Positions 1 to 5,633 of a DNA stretch of 8,357 nt are shown here, piece by piece; within the stretch, counting starts at the first letter, position 1; each line of letters begins with the position of its first letter. The position numbers and the translations under genes are program-made. The DNA is from Pseudomonadota bacterium. GTDB lineage: Bacteria; Myxococcota; UBA9042; PHBI01. A model generated the notes under the pieces. That model saw only the letters and a program-made list of their open reading frames with translations. It was not told the DNA's origin and made no database searches. Location of the stretch: positions 1-8,357 of the forward strand of contig SXIE01000146.1 of assembly GCA_005772945.1 (NCBI GenBank), read 5' to 3'.

Positions 1-89
1 CGCCATCCGCGGCCGAGCGCCGCCTCCCAGGCCGTCGCATCCGCCAGCGCGACCGAGCGCGCGAGCGCTTCGAGAGCGGTCGTCCTCAC
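1..89 (-). CDS. Probable 5' end of an unidentified gene (partial)
   Basis: A GTG at 87-89 on the minus strand opens a frame that stays open for 29 codons to the left edge. It starts VRTTALEALARSVALADATA and continues WEAALGRGW. About 25 of the 29 codons end in G or C, matching the third-position bias of the neighbouring genes, and the peptide looks like an Ala/Leu-rich amphipathic helix. The start lies 7 bases downstream of the stop codon of the 871-residue lipoprotein gene, so the two may be co-transcribed and translationally coupled. No convincing Shine-Dalgarno sequence precedes the GTG. Too little is visible to name a family, and a chance open frame cannot be excluded in DNA this GC-rich. 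Confidence 0.45.
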   Translation of the reverse strand, partial: MRTTALEALARSVALADATAWEAALGRGW

Positions 90-96
90 CCGAGAC

Positions 97-2712
97 CTAG
101 TTCTGCTCGCAACACGACGACCACCGAATGATCCCGTCGGCCCCGCCGAGGCACGCCGGGTCGCCACCGCAGATGAGGAATCCCTCGAACCCGTCCGCCG
201 CGGGCGCCTCGAAGAACGTCGGGCCGCTCACCGTGATATCGTCGCTGGTCACGTAGGACACAACGCCAGGAAACGCGGACTCGAAACTGGGGATGGCCAG
301 CGTGTCGCGCAGCGTCGCGCGCGCGAAGATGGTCCAATTGACGGAGCCCATCTGCGGCGTGTGGGCGGTGAGCGACACCGACATGACGTCGGAGCCCTCG
401 GCCAGGGTCGGGTCGGCGCCCCAGGTCAGGCTGAGCGGCACCCTCGGGCGCACGTCGGTCCACTGGACCTCGCTCTGAAAGACGCGCGGCAGCAGGTCGC
501 TGTCGAACGCGATCTCCGCCGTATGCGGAAGCGACGGCGCGCGCCCGCGCAACCCGCGCACGCCGAGGCCGTTGCCGACCGAGACGTGCGCCGCGATGAG
601 CTGCCACGTGGCCGCCGCCCCGGGGACGCTCGGAAAGAGGTACGCCACGGCACCGTCGGCGCCCGGCGCCGTGAACCCGAATTGCGGCAGCGCGCCCTGG
701 TTCATGGCATAGGGGTAGCCGCCGAGCTCGAGCGTCATCCCTACCTGGAACGAGCTGGCGTCGGCCTCGGACGACACCACCAGATCGCTCTCGACCCAGT
801 CGGTCCGCCACGCGGTGATGCTGATCACCGTCTCTTTGCCGAGCCCACGCGACAGGTCGATCGTGGCTGCGGCGAAGCGCGTCGGGCGTCCGTCGGCGCC
901 CTCGGTCGTCACGAAGGTCGGCATCGCCGGGGCGCCCTCCACGAGGCACGTAGGCGCAACATACAAGGTGGTGCCCGACTTGGTGTCGGAGCCGACCGGC
1001 ACGCAGTCGGGCCCGCAGAGCAGGTGAACGCAAACCTGCGCCGCGTTGTTCGGGGCGGCCGGCCAATGGACCTGCAGCGGGGTCAGCGGCTCGGATGCGC
1101 CCTTCGCCGGATCGCCGAAGCTCGCGCCGATCCGCGCGGCGCCGCCGGGGATCAATCCGAGCGTGGAGACCCAGCGCCAGGCGAGCTCCTGTCCTGCGAT
1201 CGGGAACGCCGCGGTCGCGCCGTCGCCAGCGCGGATCGTGGCCGTCACGCGGCCACTTGTGTCGGTTGCGAGCAGCGCCTTGGGCTTGCCGAACGCGTCG
1301 TGCAGCTGAATGGTTGCGTCTCCCTGCAAGCGTCCGTCGGCGAAGGCCTCGAGCACGATGTCGCCCTCGAGCGGGACCAGGACCGCGCACGCCGAGCGGT
1401 TGCCGGCCACGTCGATCGCGGCGGCGTAGACGACCTTCTTGTCGGCGTCGATCTTGGTATCGGCAAACCAGTGACCGTTCGCCGTTTGGGCGCCGCCCAC
1501 GAGGCCGATCGGCGCGTCGACGCACGCCGCCTCGGTGTGCAACGTGACCGCGGCGGAGGGCTCGACCGTGCCGTCGAGAAAGAAGCGGAGCTTGCCGCCA
1601 TTGGGTCCGCTCGCCTGGATGAAGGCCGCGCCCGCGAGCACGGGCGGCGCGGGCGACGCGAGGTCGAGCGTGTAGCGTCCGTCCGTCGCGACGTCGACGC
1701 TCGTGAGGCCCGCGCGGTTCGTCGCGCGCAGGAGGAAGCGCTGAACGCCCTCGGCCACGACGACCAGCACGTCGAGCGCGCCGGACTCGGGGACGATGGC
1801 GCTGCCGATCGGTGCGGTGCCGACGGCGTTGCCGTCCAAGTCCGCCCGGTAGACCGCGACGGTCGCGAAGGGCTCGGCGGCGCCGAGGACATGGACCTCG
1901 GGAACGTGGCCCGGCGAGGGCGGCTCGAAACCCTTCACCAGCGGCGCTGTGGGCGGGTCGCACGCGTCGCCGATCTTGTCGCCGTCGGCGTCGTCCTGGC
2001 CCGCGTTGACGAGCGACGCGCAGTTGTCGGTCGCGTCGGGCGCGCCGTCGCCATCGCGGTCGGGGTCGACGCAGTCGGCGACCTGGTCGCCGTCGAGGTC
2101 GGGGTGGCTCTCGTCGGCGCGCCCGTCGCAGTCATTGTCGAGGCCGTCGCAGGTCGACTCGAACGCCTGCCAGCCGGGGACCGCGTCGTAGAGGCAGGTC
2201 ACCGCGCCATGCGCGTCGCAGCGCACGCGCACCGCCGCCCCGTGGGCCCCGCAGACCCCACGCGCCTCGCAGCGCAGGGCGACCAGCGCCGCGAGATCCG
2301 TCGCGGTCGTCGTCTCGGCGTCGAGCTCGTCGGGGAGGCAGTCGTCGTCGGCGTCCCGGAGCTGGCTCTCGAGGATGTCGGCGAGGCCGTCGCCGTCCGT
2401 GTCGGGGGCGCCGTCGTCGTCGACCTCGTCCCCGTCCGGGACGCCGTCGTAGTCGCTGTCGGGGTTGAAGGGGTTCGCGCCGAGCGTCGCCTCGAGCCCG
2501 TTCGTCAGGCCGTCGTGATCCTCGTCGACGCTCGGGTCGAGACACAGGCCGAAGCTGCACAGCCCGCTCTCGCAGGCCGCGTCGTCCGTGCACAGCGCGC
2601 CCAGACCCCGCCGGGCGGGGTCGCTGCAGGCCGCAAGAGCGCTCGAGGCCGCAACGACGGCGAGCCAGGTCACGCAGTGCAGGGAGCGCCGAGGGTGGTT
2701 CCGAGGCCACAT
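97..2712 (-). CDS. Large predicted lipoprotein with Asp-rich calcium-binding (TSP3-like) repeats, MopE-like motif and Ig-like domains
   Basis: This 871-residue protein starts with a basic n-region (RNHPRR), a hydrophobic core and the lipobox L26-A-A-C29, so it should be exported and lipidated at Cys29. A short cysteine cluster follows (C41, C47, C52, C57). Asp-rich DxDxDG-type repeats, as in thrombospondin type 3 calcium-binding repeats, cover about residues 62-130 and again 205-252. Between them, residues 188-201 read CDGLDNDCDGRADE, the signature of the putative metal-binding motif found in MopE-like proteins. Two related Ig-like segments follow, about 256-352 and 353-447; each has a 'G..EP.A.V' strand and ends near 'AG..S' (RAGLTS, VAGNRS). 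Residues 450-871 look beta-rich and are unrecognised; they include cysteine clusters at 561-570 and 848-868. ATG at 2710-2712 is chosen because the next in-frame start (GTG at codon 14) would lose the basic n-region. Export and calcium binding are inferred. A surface or outer-membrane structural or adhesive role is plausible but unproven. Confidence 0.88.
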   Translation of the reverse strand: MWPRNHPRRSLHCVTWLAVVAASSALAACSDPARRGLGALCTDDAACESGLCSFGLCLDPSVDEDHDGLTNGLEATLGANPFNPDSDYDGVPDGDEVDDDGAPDTDGDGLADILESQLRDADDDCLPDELDAETTTATDLAALVALRCEARGVCGAHGAAVRVRCDAHGAVTCLYDAVPGWQAFESTCDGLDNDCDGRADESHPDLDGDQVADCVDPDRDGDGAPDATDNCASLVNAGQDDADGDKIGDACDPPTAPLVKGFEPPSPGHVPEVHVLGAAEPFATVAVYRADLDGNAVGTAPIGSAIVPESGALDVLVVVAEGVQRFLLRATNRAGLTSVDVATDGRYTLDLASPAPPVLAGAAFIQASGPNGGKLRFFLDGTVEPSAAVTLHTEAACVDAPIGLVGGAQTANGHWFADTKIDADKKVVYAAAIDVAGNRSACAVLVPLEGDIVLEAFADGRLQGDATIQLHDAFGKPKALLATDTSGRVTATIRAGDGATAAFPIAGQELAWRWVSTLGLIPGGAARIGASFGDPAKGASEPLTPLQVHWPAAPNNAAQVCVHLLCGPDCVPVGSDTKSGTTLYVAPTCLVEGAPAMPTFVTTEGADGRPTRFAAATIDLSRGLGKETVISITAWRTDWVESDLVVSSEADASSFQVGMTLELGGYPYAMNQGALPQFGFTAPGADGAVAYLFPSVPGAAATWQLIAAHVSVGNGLGVRGLRGRAPSLPHTAEIAFDSDLLPRVFQSEVQWTDVRPRVPLSLTWGADPTLAEGSDVMSVSLTAHTPQMGSVNWTIFARATLRDTLAIPSFESAFPGVVSYVTSDDITVSGPTFFEAPAADGFEGFLICGGDPACLGGADGIIRWSSCCEQN

Positions 2713-2747
2713 GCCACCATCTTATAGGGGCCGCCCGGCGCTGTCAC
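2713..2747 (-). promoter_or_regulatory. Candidate sigma70-type promoter, apparently leaderless
   Basis: On the minus strand GTGACA (2742-2747; 5 of 6 matches to TTGACA) is followed after 17 bases by TAAGAT (2719-2724; 4 of 6). An overlapping alternative -10 is TATAAG (2721-2726; 5 of 6) at 15 bases. Only 6 bases separate TAAGAT from the ATG at 2710-2712. Transcription would therefore start on or within a few bases of the start codon, leaving no room for a normal ribosome binding site. GGTGG sits just before the ATG but is too close to act as a standard Shine-Dalgarno sequence. Confidence 0.5.
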
Positions 2748-2755
2748 ATTGCCCT

Positions 2756-2781
2756 CGACGTTCTCGACCGTCCGACGTTCT
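2756..2781. repeat. Short direct repeat in the divergent intergenic region
   Basis: The 9-mer CGACGTTCT occurs at 2756-2764 and 2773-2781, 17 bases start to start. It sits just upstream of the minus-strand -35 element and about 20 bases before the plus-strand candidate -35. That position would suit a shared regulator of the two divergent lipoprotein genes, but the spacing is not a whole number of helical turns and the unit is short. Operator function is speculative. Confidence 0.25.
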
Positions 2782-2798
2782 GACGCTCTCGCAGCGCG

Positions 2799-2827
2799 TT
2801 GCGAAATCGGCGCGGGTGGGCTATGGG
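2799..2827 (+). promoter_or_regulatory. Weak candidate promoter for the (KTDPP)n lipoprotein gene
   Basis: TTGCGA (2799-2804) and TATGGG (2822-2827) are separated by 17 bases, matching the sigma70 consensus at 4 of 6 and 3 of 6 positions. If used, it would leave a leader of about 90 bases before the ATG at 2927. It is the best pair noticed by eye between the two divergent genes on the plus strand, but the -10 match is poor, and the true promoter may be of another sigma class. Confidence 0.25.
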
Positions 2828-2914
2828 GCACCGGTTCCGTCCCAGATCCGGTGGGTGCGAGCACTCCCGCCGGCCCGTGCGACTGCAATTCGAGCGGCCC
2901 GTGGGGCGCTCCTC

Positions 2915-2920
2915 AGGAGG
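2915..2920 (+). promoter_or_regulatory. Consensus Shine-Dalgarno sequence fixing the start at 2927
   Basis: AGGAGG lies 6 bases upstream of the ATG at 2927-2929. It fixes the start there although the same frame stays open for more than 300 bases upstream. The residues encoded before this ATG are Arg/Ala/Pro-rich and not signal-like, whereas those after it form a lipoprotein signal peptide. Confidence 0.85.
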
Positions 2921-2926
2921 TTTCCA

Positions 2927-4321
2927 ATGCGTACCTATTTAGCGATTATTGCGGCGGCCGGCCTGTTGGGTGGCGCCTGTGGCAAGAAGGTCGATCCCCC
3001 GAAGACGGACCCGACCTCGGTCGCCAAGACGGATCCGCCCAAGACGGATCCCCCGAAGACCGATCCGCCCAAGACGGATCCTCCGAAGACCGACCCGCCC
3101 AAGACGGACCCGCCCAAGACCGATCCCGTACCGGCGGCCGACCGCGCGACGACCATCCAGGACGCCTTCGCGGCGTGGGCCGTGGCGGACTACGAGAAGG
3201 CGTTCGCCACCTTCGCGGACGACGTGACCTACACGATCGTCGGCATGCCCAATGGCGAGTTCAAGGGCAAGGCCGCCGTCATCGACGCGCACAAGAAGCG
3301 CCAGACGGGCATGACCGACACGAAGATCAAGGCGAGCCGCATCATCGACGCGGGCGAGTTCGCGGTCGTCGAGTTCGTCCTGACCCTGACGAATTCGGGG
3401 GCGCTCGCCGACGGCACCGCCGCGACGAACAAGACGGTCGGCCTCCAGGGCGCGCTGCTCTTCCACTACACGGCCGACGGCAAGATCGACCAGGTGGCGG
3501 ACTACGGCGACCAGGTGAGCTTCATGCAGCAGCTCGGCCTCATGCCGGGGTTGGCTGAGGGCTTCCAGGCGCCCAAGCTCCCCGAGACCACCGAGGTCGT
3601 CAAGGCCGACAAGAACGACGCGAACAAGGACGCCTACACGGGCTTCTACGCGAAGCTCACGCCCGAGACCTACGCGCAGGTCATCAAGGATTCGTCGACG
3701 GCCGACATCACGTTCACGGACCTGACTGCCGGCAAGACCGTCACCGGCGTCGAGGCCGTCACCGAGTGGTTCAAGCAGTTCTACGGCATGTTCCCCGACA
3801 TCAAGTTCGAGCTGAAGAACGTCATCACCGCCGGCGACTGGGTCGTCGGCGCGTTCACGGCGACCGGCACCTACAAGGGCGGCATCCCGAACATCGAGGC
3901 CAAGGATCAGAAGGTCACGATGACTGGCCTCGACGTCGCCAAGTTCGAAGGCGGCAAGATGAAGTCCGGCACCGGCTACGGCAACGGGCTCGAGCTGCTC
4001 GGCGCGCTCGGCGTCCAGCTCGGCGGTGCGGCGGCCAAGCCCCCCGAGGGCGGCGAGGTTGCGGCCGACATCGGCGTGGCCTCGTGCGACGCCTACATCA
4101 AGGCGGCGCTGGCCTGCGTCGAGAAGATGCCCGAGGCGGGGCGCGGCCCGGCCAAGGACGCGATGGCGCAGGCGAACAAGGCGTGGAAGGAGACGCTGGC
4201 GAACGCGGGCGCGGCAGGTGCGGAGGCCGCGAAGTCGGCGCTCGAGACCGGCTGCAAGCAGGCGCTCACGCAGGCCAAGCAGGGGATGGCGCAGTTCTGC
4301 CCCGACGTGAAGTGGGAGTAG
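2927..4321 (+). CDS. Lipoprotein with (KTDPP)n stalk, tandem SnoaL/NTF2-like domains and four-cysteine helical tail
   Basis: The 464-residue product has a signal peptide (MRTYLAIIAAAGLLGGAC) ending at Cys18. The lipobox is relaxed, with Gly rather than Leu at -3, so lipidation is likely but not certain. Residues 22-68 are a Pro/Lys/Asp stalk with six KTDPP units plus a final KTDPV. Two alpha+beta modules of the SnoaL-like/NTF2-like kind follow, about residues 72-215 (from DRATTIQDAFAAWAVADYEK) and 226-370 (TGFYAKLTPETYAQVI through GMFPDIKFELKN and the GDWVV strand). This fold serves as polyketide cyclases, isomerases or non-catalytic ligand binders; no catalytic residues could be assigned here. 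The tail (about 385-464) is helical with Cys387, 397, 443 and 458, which could form two disulfides. Predicted to be anchored in the envelope facing the periplasm or the outside. It is transcribed alone, divergently from the Asp-rich lipoprotein gene, and ends in a strong terminator. The substrate is unknown. Confidence 0.9.
   Translation: MRTYLAIIAAAGLLGGACGKKVDPPKTDPTSVAKTDPPKTDPPKTDPPKTDPPKTDPPKTDPPKTDPVPAADRATTIQDAFAAWAVADYEKAFATFADDVTYTIVGMPNGEFKGKAAVIDAHKKRQTGMTDTKIKASRIIDAGEFAVVEFVLTLTNSGALADGTAATNKTVGLQGALLFHYTADGKIDQVADYGDQVSFMQQLGLMPGLAEGFQAPKLPETTEVVKADKNDANKDAYTGFYAKLTPETYAQVIKDSSTADITFTDLTAGKTVTGVEAVTEWFKQFYGMFPDIKFELKNVITAGDWVVGAFTATGTYKGGIPNIEAKDQKVTMTGLDVAKFEGGKMKSGTGYGNGLELLGALGVQLGGAAAKPPEGGEVAADIGVASCDAYIKAALACVEKMPEAGRGPAKDAMAQANKAWKETLANAGAAGAEAAKSALETGCKQALTQAKQGMAQFCPDVKWE
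3026..3130 (+). repeat. 15-bp tandem repeat encoding (KTDPP)6-KTDPV
   Basis: Seven in-frame 15-base units encode six KTDPP and one KTDPV, residues 34-68 of the lipoprotein. A related DPPKTDP precedes the block. The units differ only at synonymous third positions apart from the last residue. The Thr codon reads ACG, ACG, ACC, ACG, ACC, ACG, ACC, and the Pro-Pro codons partly alternate between CCGCCC and CCCCCG or CCTCCG, giving a partial 30-base super-period. Such Pro-rich segments usually act as extended spacers between a membrane anchor and a folded domain. Copy number may vary between strains by slippage. Confidence 0.9.
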
Positions 4322-4326
4322 GCGAC

Positions 4327-4347
4327 CGCGACCCGCGATAGGTCGCG
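4327..4347 (+). other. Hairpin just after the stop codon, upstream of the terminator
   Basis: CGCGACC (4327-4333) pairs perfectly with GGTCGCG (4341-4347) around a 7-base loop. An alternative register pairs GCGACC (4322-4327) with GGTCGC (4341-4346). It lies between the stop codon and the intrinsic terminator and has no T-tract of its own. It may stabilise the 3' end of the mRNA, or simply reflect GC-rich sequence. Confidence 0.45.
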
Positions 4348-4350
4348 AGG

Positions 4351-4380
4351 AAGGGCCGGCGGCAACGTCGGCCCTTTTTC
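4351..4380 (+). terminator. Strong intrinsic terminator (GCAA tetraloop)
   Basis: The arm AGGGCCGGCG (4352-4361) pairs with CGTCGGCCCT (4366-4375) in a 10-base-pair stem with one G-T wobble, closed by a GCAA tetraloop (4362-4365). T residues run from 4375 to 4379, followed by CTTT. It begins about 30 bases after the stop codon of the (KTDPP)n lipoprotein gene. On the opposite strand the stem is followed only by TTCC, so it is weaker for the convergent ADP-ribosylglycohydrolase gene. Confidence 0.88.
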
Positions 4381-4422
4381 TTTCCCGCCCGTTGCTCGAC
4401 GCGCTCACTTTCCTGCTCTTAC

Positions 4423-5406
4423 CTAGCGCGTTGCGGGCGCCTCCACGTACGGCGCGCGCACGACGAACGCCTCCACCAGCGCCGCGAAGCGCGCGTGGTC
4501 GCGCAGCTCCGAGATCCAACGGGGCGGGATCCCCGCGCGGCCGAAGCGCGCACCGAGCAGCGCCCCCGCCACGGCAGCGTTCGAGTCGGCGTCACCGCCG
4601 GCCATGACGATCGCGGTGACGCCCGTCGCGAAATCGGGCGCATGCAAGACCGCCCAGAGACCGGCCGCGAGGGCCTTGAGCGTGTAGCCGATGCGCCCGT
4701 TGTCGCCGGGCACCATGCCCTCATCGAGACCGAGCGCGTCGACGTCGCCGACGGCGGCGGCATCGAACGCCTCGGCACAGCGCGGGTCGAAGCGAAGCGC
4801 GGTGCGCGCGAGCGTCGCGACGAGCGCCGGGCGGTCGCAGGTCGGATCGAGGACGAGTGCGCGAATGGCAAGAGCGACGACGATGCACGAGGCGACGCAG
4901 CGCGGATCGTAGTGGGTGACGCGACACGCCGCCGCGGCGTGATCGGCGACGCGCTCGGCGTCCTCAAGGTCCCAGAGACCGAGCACGCTGGTGCGCATGA
5001 CGCCGCCGTTGGCCGCGTGGCGCGCGCGGCCGTCCTCCCAGGCCTGGCGCGCGGCGGACACCGGGTCCACCAGGAAGCCGTTCCGGTCCATCGCGCGCTG
5101 CACGGTGCGACCGATGCCCAGGCCGCTCGTCTCGGCCCAACGCGCGATGCGGCGCCCGATGTCGGCAGGGCTCACGGTTCCGCACGCGAGCAGGCTCTCG
5201 AGGATGCAGAGCATCTGATCCGTGTCGTCGGTCCACGCGCCGACCGGCCAGCGTGAGCGATGGCCGTCGCGAAGGATCTCGGCGTAGGACGCGAGTCCGC
5301 GGGGGTAGGCGCGCGCGACGTCGGCGCGGGTCATGAACTCGGTGCCAAGGCCGAGGGCATCACCCACTGCCTGCCCCCAGAGCACCCCGCGCATGCGATC
5401 GTCCAT
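4423..5406 (-). CDS. ADP-ribosylglycohydrolase family protein (DraG/ARH-like)
   Basis: Numbered from the ATG at 5404-5406 the protein has 327 residues, within the usual size range for the family. These enzymes hydrolyse the bond linking ADP-ribose to a modified side chain or to other ADP-ribosylated targets, using a two-metal centre. The family landmarks appear in order: RGVLWGQAVGDALG (6-19), the metal-binding WTDDTDQ (58-64), NGGVMR (133-138), a THYDPRC block (164-170), and the second metal motif GGDADSNAAVAGALLGA (270-286). The metal ligands expected from the family (the T-D-D at 59-61, and D272, D274, S275) are all present, so it should be active. It is cytoplasmic, with no signal peptide. 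A GTG at 5422-5424 would add six residues, but the ATG fits the promoter position and the family's short N-terminus better. No ADP-ribosyltransferase such as DraT is recognisable here, so the substrate is unknown; it could be a protein, a nucleic acid or a small molecule. Confidence 0.93.
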   Translation of the reverse strand: MDDRMRGVLWGQAVGDALGLGTEFMTRADVARAYPRGLASYAEILRDGHRSRWPVGAWTDDTDQMLCILESLLACGTVSPADIGRRIARWAETSGLGIGRTVQRAMDRNGFLVDPVSAARQAWEDGRARHAANGGVMRTSVLGLWDLEDAERVADHAAAACRVTHYDPRCVASCIVVALAIRALVLDPTCDRPALVATLARTALRFDPRCAEAFDAAAVGDVDALGLDEGMVPGDNGRIGYTLKALAAGLWAVLHAPDFATGVTAIVMAGGDADSNAAVAGALLGARFGRAGIPPRWISELRDHARFAALVEAFVVRAPYVEAPATR

Positions 5407-5412
5407 CGCGCC

Positions 5413-5441
5413 ATTGGAGGTCACGGCGAACCGGCCGTCAA
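5413..5441 (-). promoter_or_regulatory. Candidate sigma70-type promoter, apparently leaderless, for the ADP-ribosylglycohydrolase gene
   Basis: On the minus strand TTGACG (5436-5441; 5 of 6 matches) is followed after exactly 17 bases by TCCAAT (5413-5418; 4 of 6). The gap from the -10 to the ATG at 5404-5406 is 6 bases, so the predicted transcription start is the A of the start codon or very near it. No Shine-Dalgarno sequence is visible ahead of this ATG or of the upstream GTG, which fits a leaderless transcript. The same geometry precedes the lipoprotein gene starting at 2712. Confidence 0.45.
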
Positions 5442-5603
5442 CCCGCGGACTTCGAAGGCGCGCCGGCGATGCCTCACGTCAGAGGTCCGGCGAGCCCGCA
5501 GACCCCGTACTCGGGGCGCGGATGCGCTTGCGAACCCGTCGCGAGTGGCAGCGAGCGTCCAGGTGCCCCGCGGCGCCGGCCCGCCGCCGAGGGCGCCATA
5601 CTC

Positions 5604-5632
5604 GAAGCGAAAGGCGCCGGTCGCGCGGCGCC
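5604..5632 (-). terminator. Candidate terminator after the coupled unknown gene pair
   Basis: Read on the minus strand, GGCGCCG (5626-5632) pairs with CGGCGCC (5613-5619) around a 6-base loop, one base after the stop codon at 5634-5636. TTTCGCTTC follows, which is only partly T-rich. The stem is stable but the T-tract is weak, so termination may be partial. The following spacer up to about 5442 shows no convincing gene. Confidence 0.45.
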
Positions 5633-5633
5633 G

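Noticed and set aside
86..1963. A 625-codon second minus-strand frame inside the lipoprotein gene
   Set aside because: Extremely Arg-rich frame-shifted reading of the same strand; no sign of a frameshift in the main frame, which is continuous from signal peptide to stop.
361..2727. A 788-codon open frame on the plus strand covering almost the whole Asp-rich lipoprotein gene
   Set aside because: It is antisense to a gene with a signal peptide, lipobox and recognisable domains. Its product is Arg/Gly/Ala-rich without domains, as expected for the shadow of a GC-rich gene.
2588..2926. N-terminal extension of the (KTDPP)n lipoprotein to the first upstream ATG
   Set aside because: It would overlap the divergent gene and bury the signal peptide; the AGGAGG at 2915-2920 and the lipoprotein signal fix the start at 2927.
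3026..3130. CRISPR-like array
   Set aside because: Units of 15 bases without spacers, in frame and coding for KTDPP; this is a coding tandem repeat.
2939..4519. A 526-codon minus-strand frame opposite the (KTDPP)n lipoprotein
   Set aside because: Its C-terminal LGRIRLG-type repeat is only the antisense reading of the KTDPP repeat, and it crosses the terminator and overlaps the end of the ADP-ribosylglycohydrolase gene.
5480..5606. A short minus-strand ATG frame of about 41 codons in the spacer after the cysteine-rich gene
   Set aside because: No ribosome binding site, low-complexity Arg/Pro/Gly product and poorer third-position bias than the real genes.
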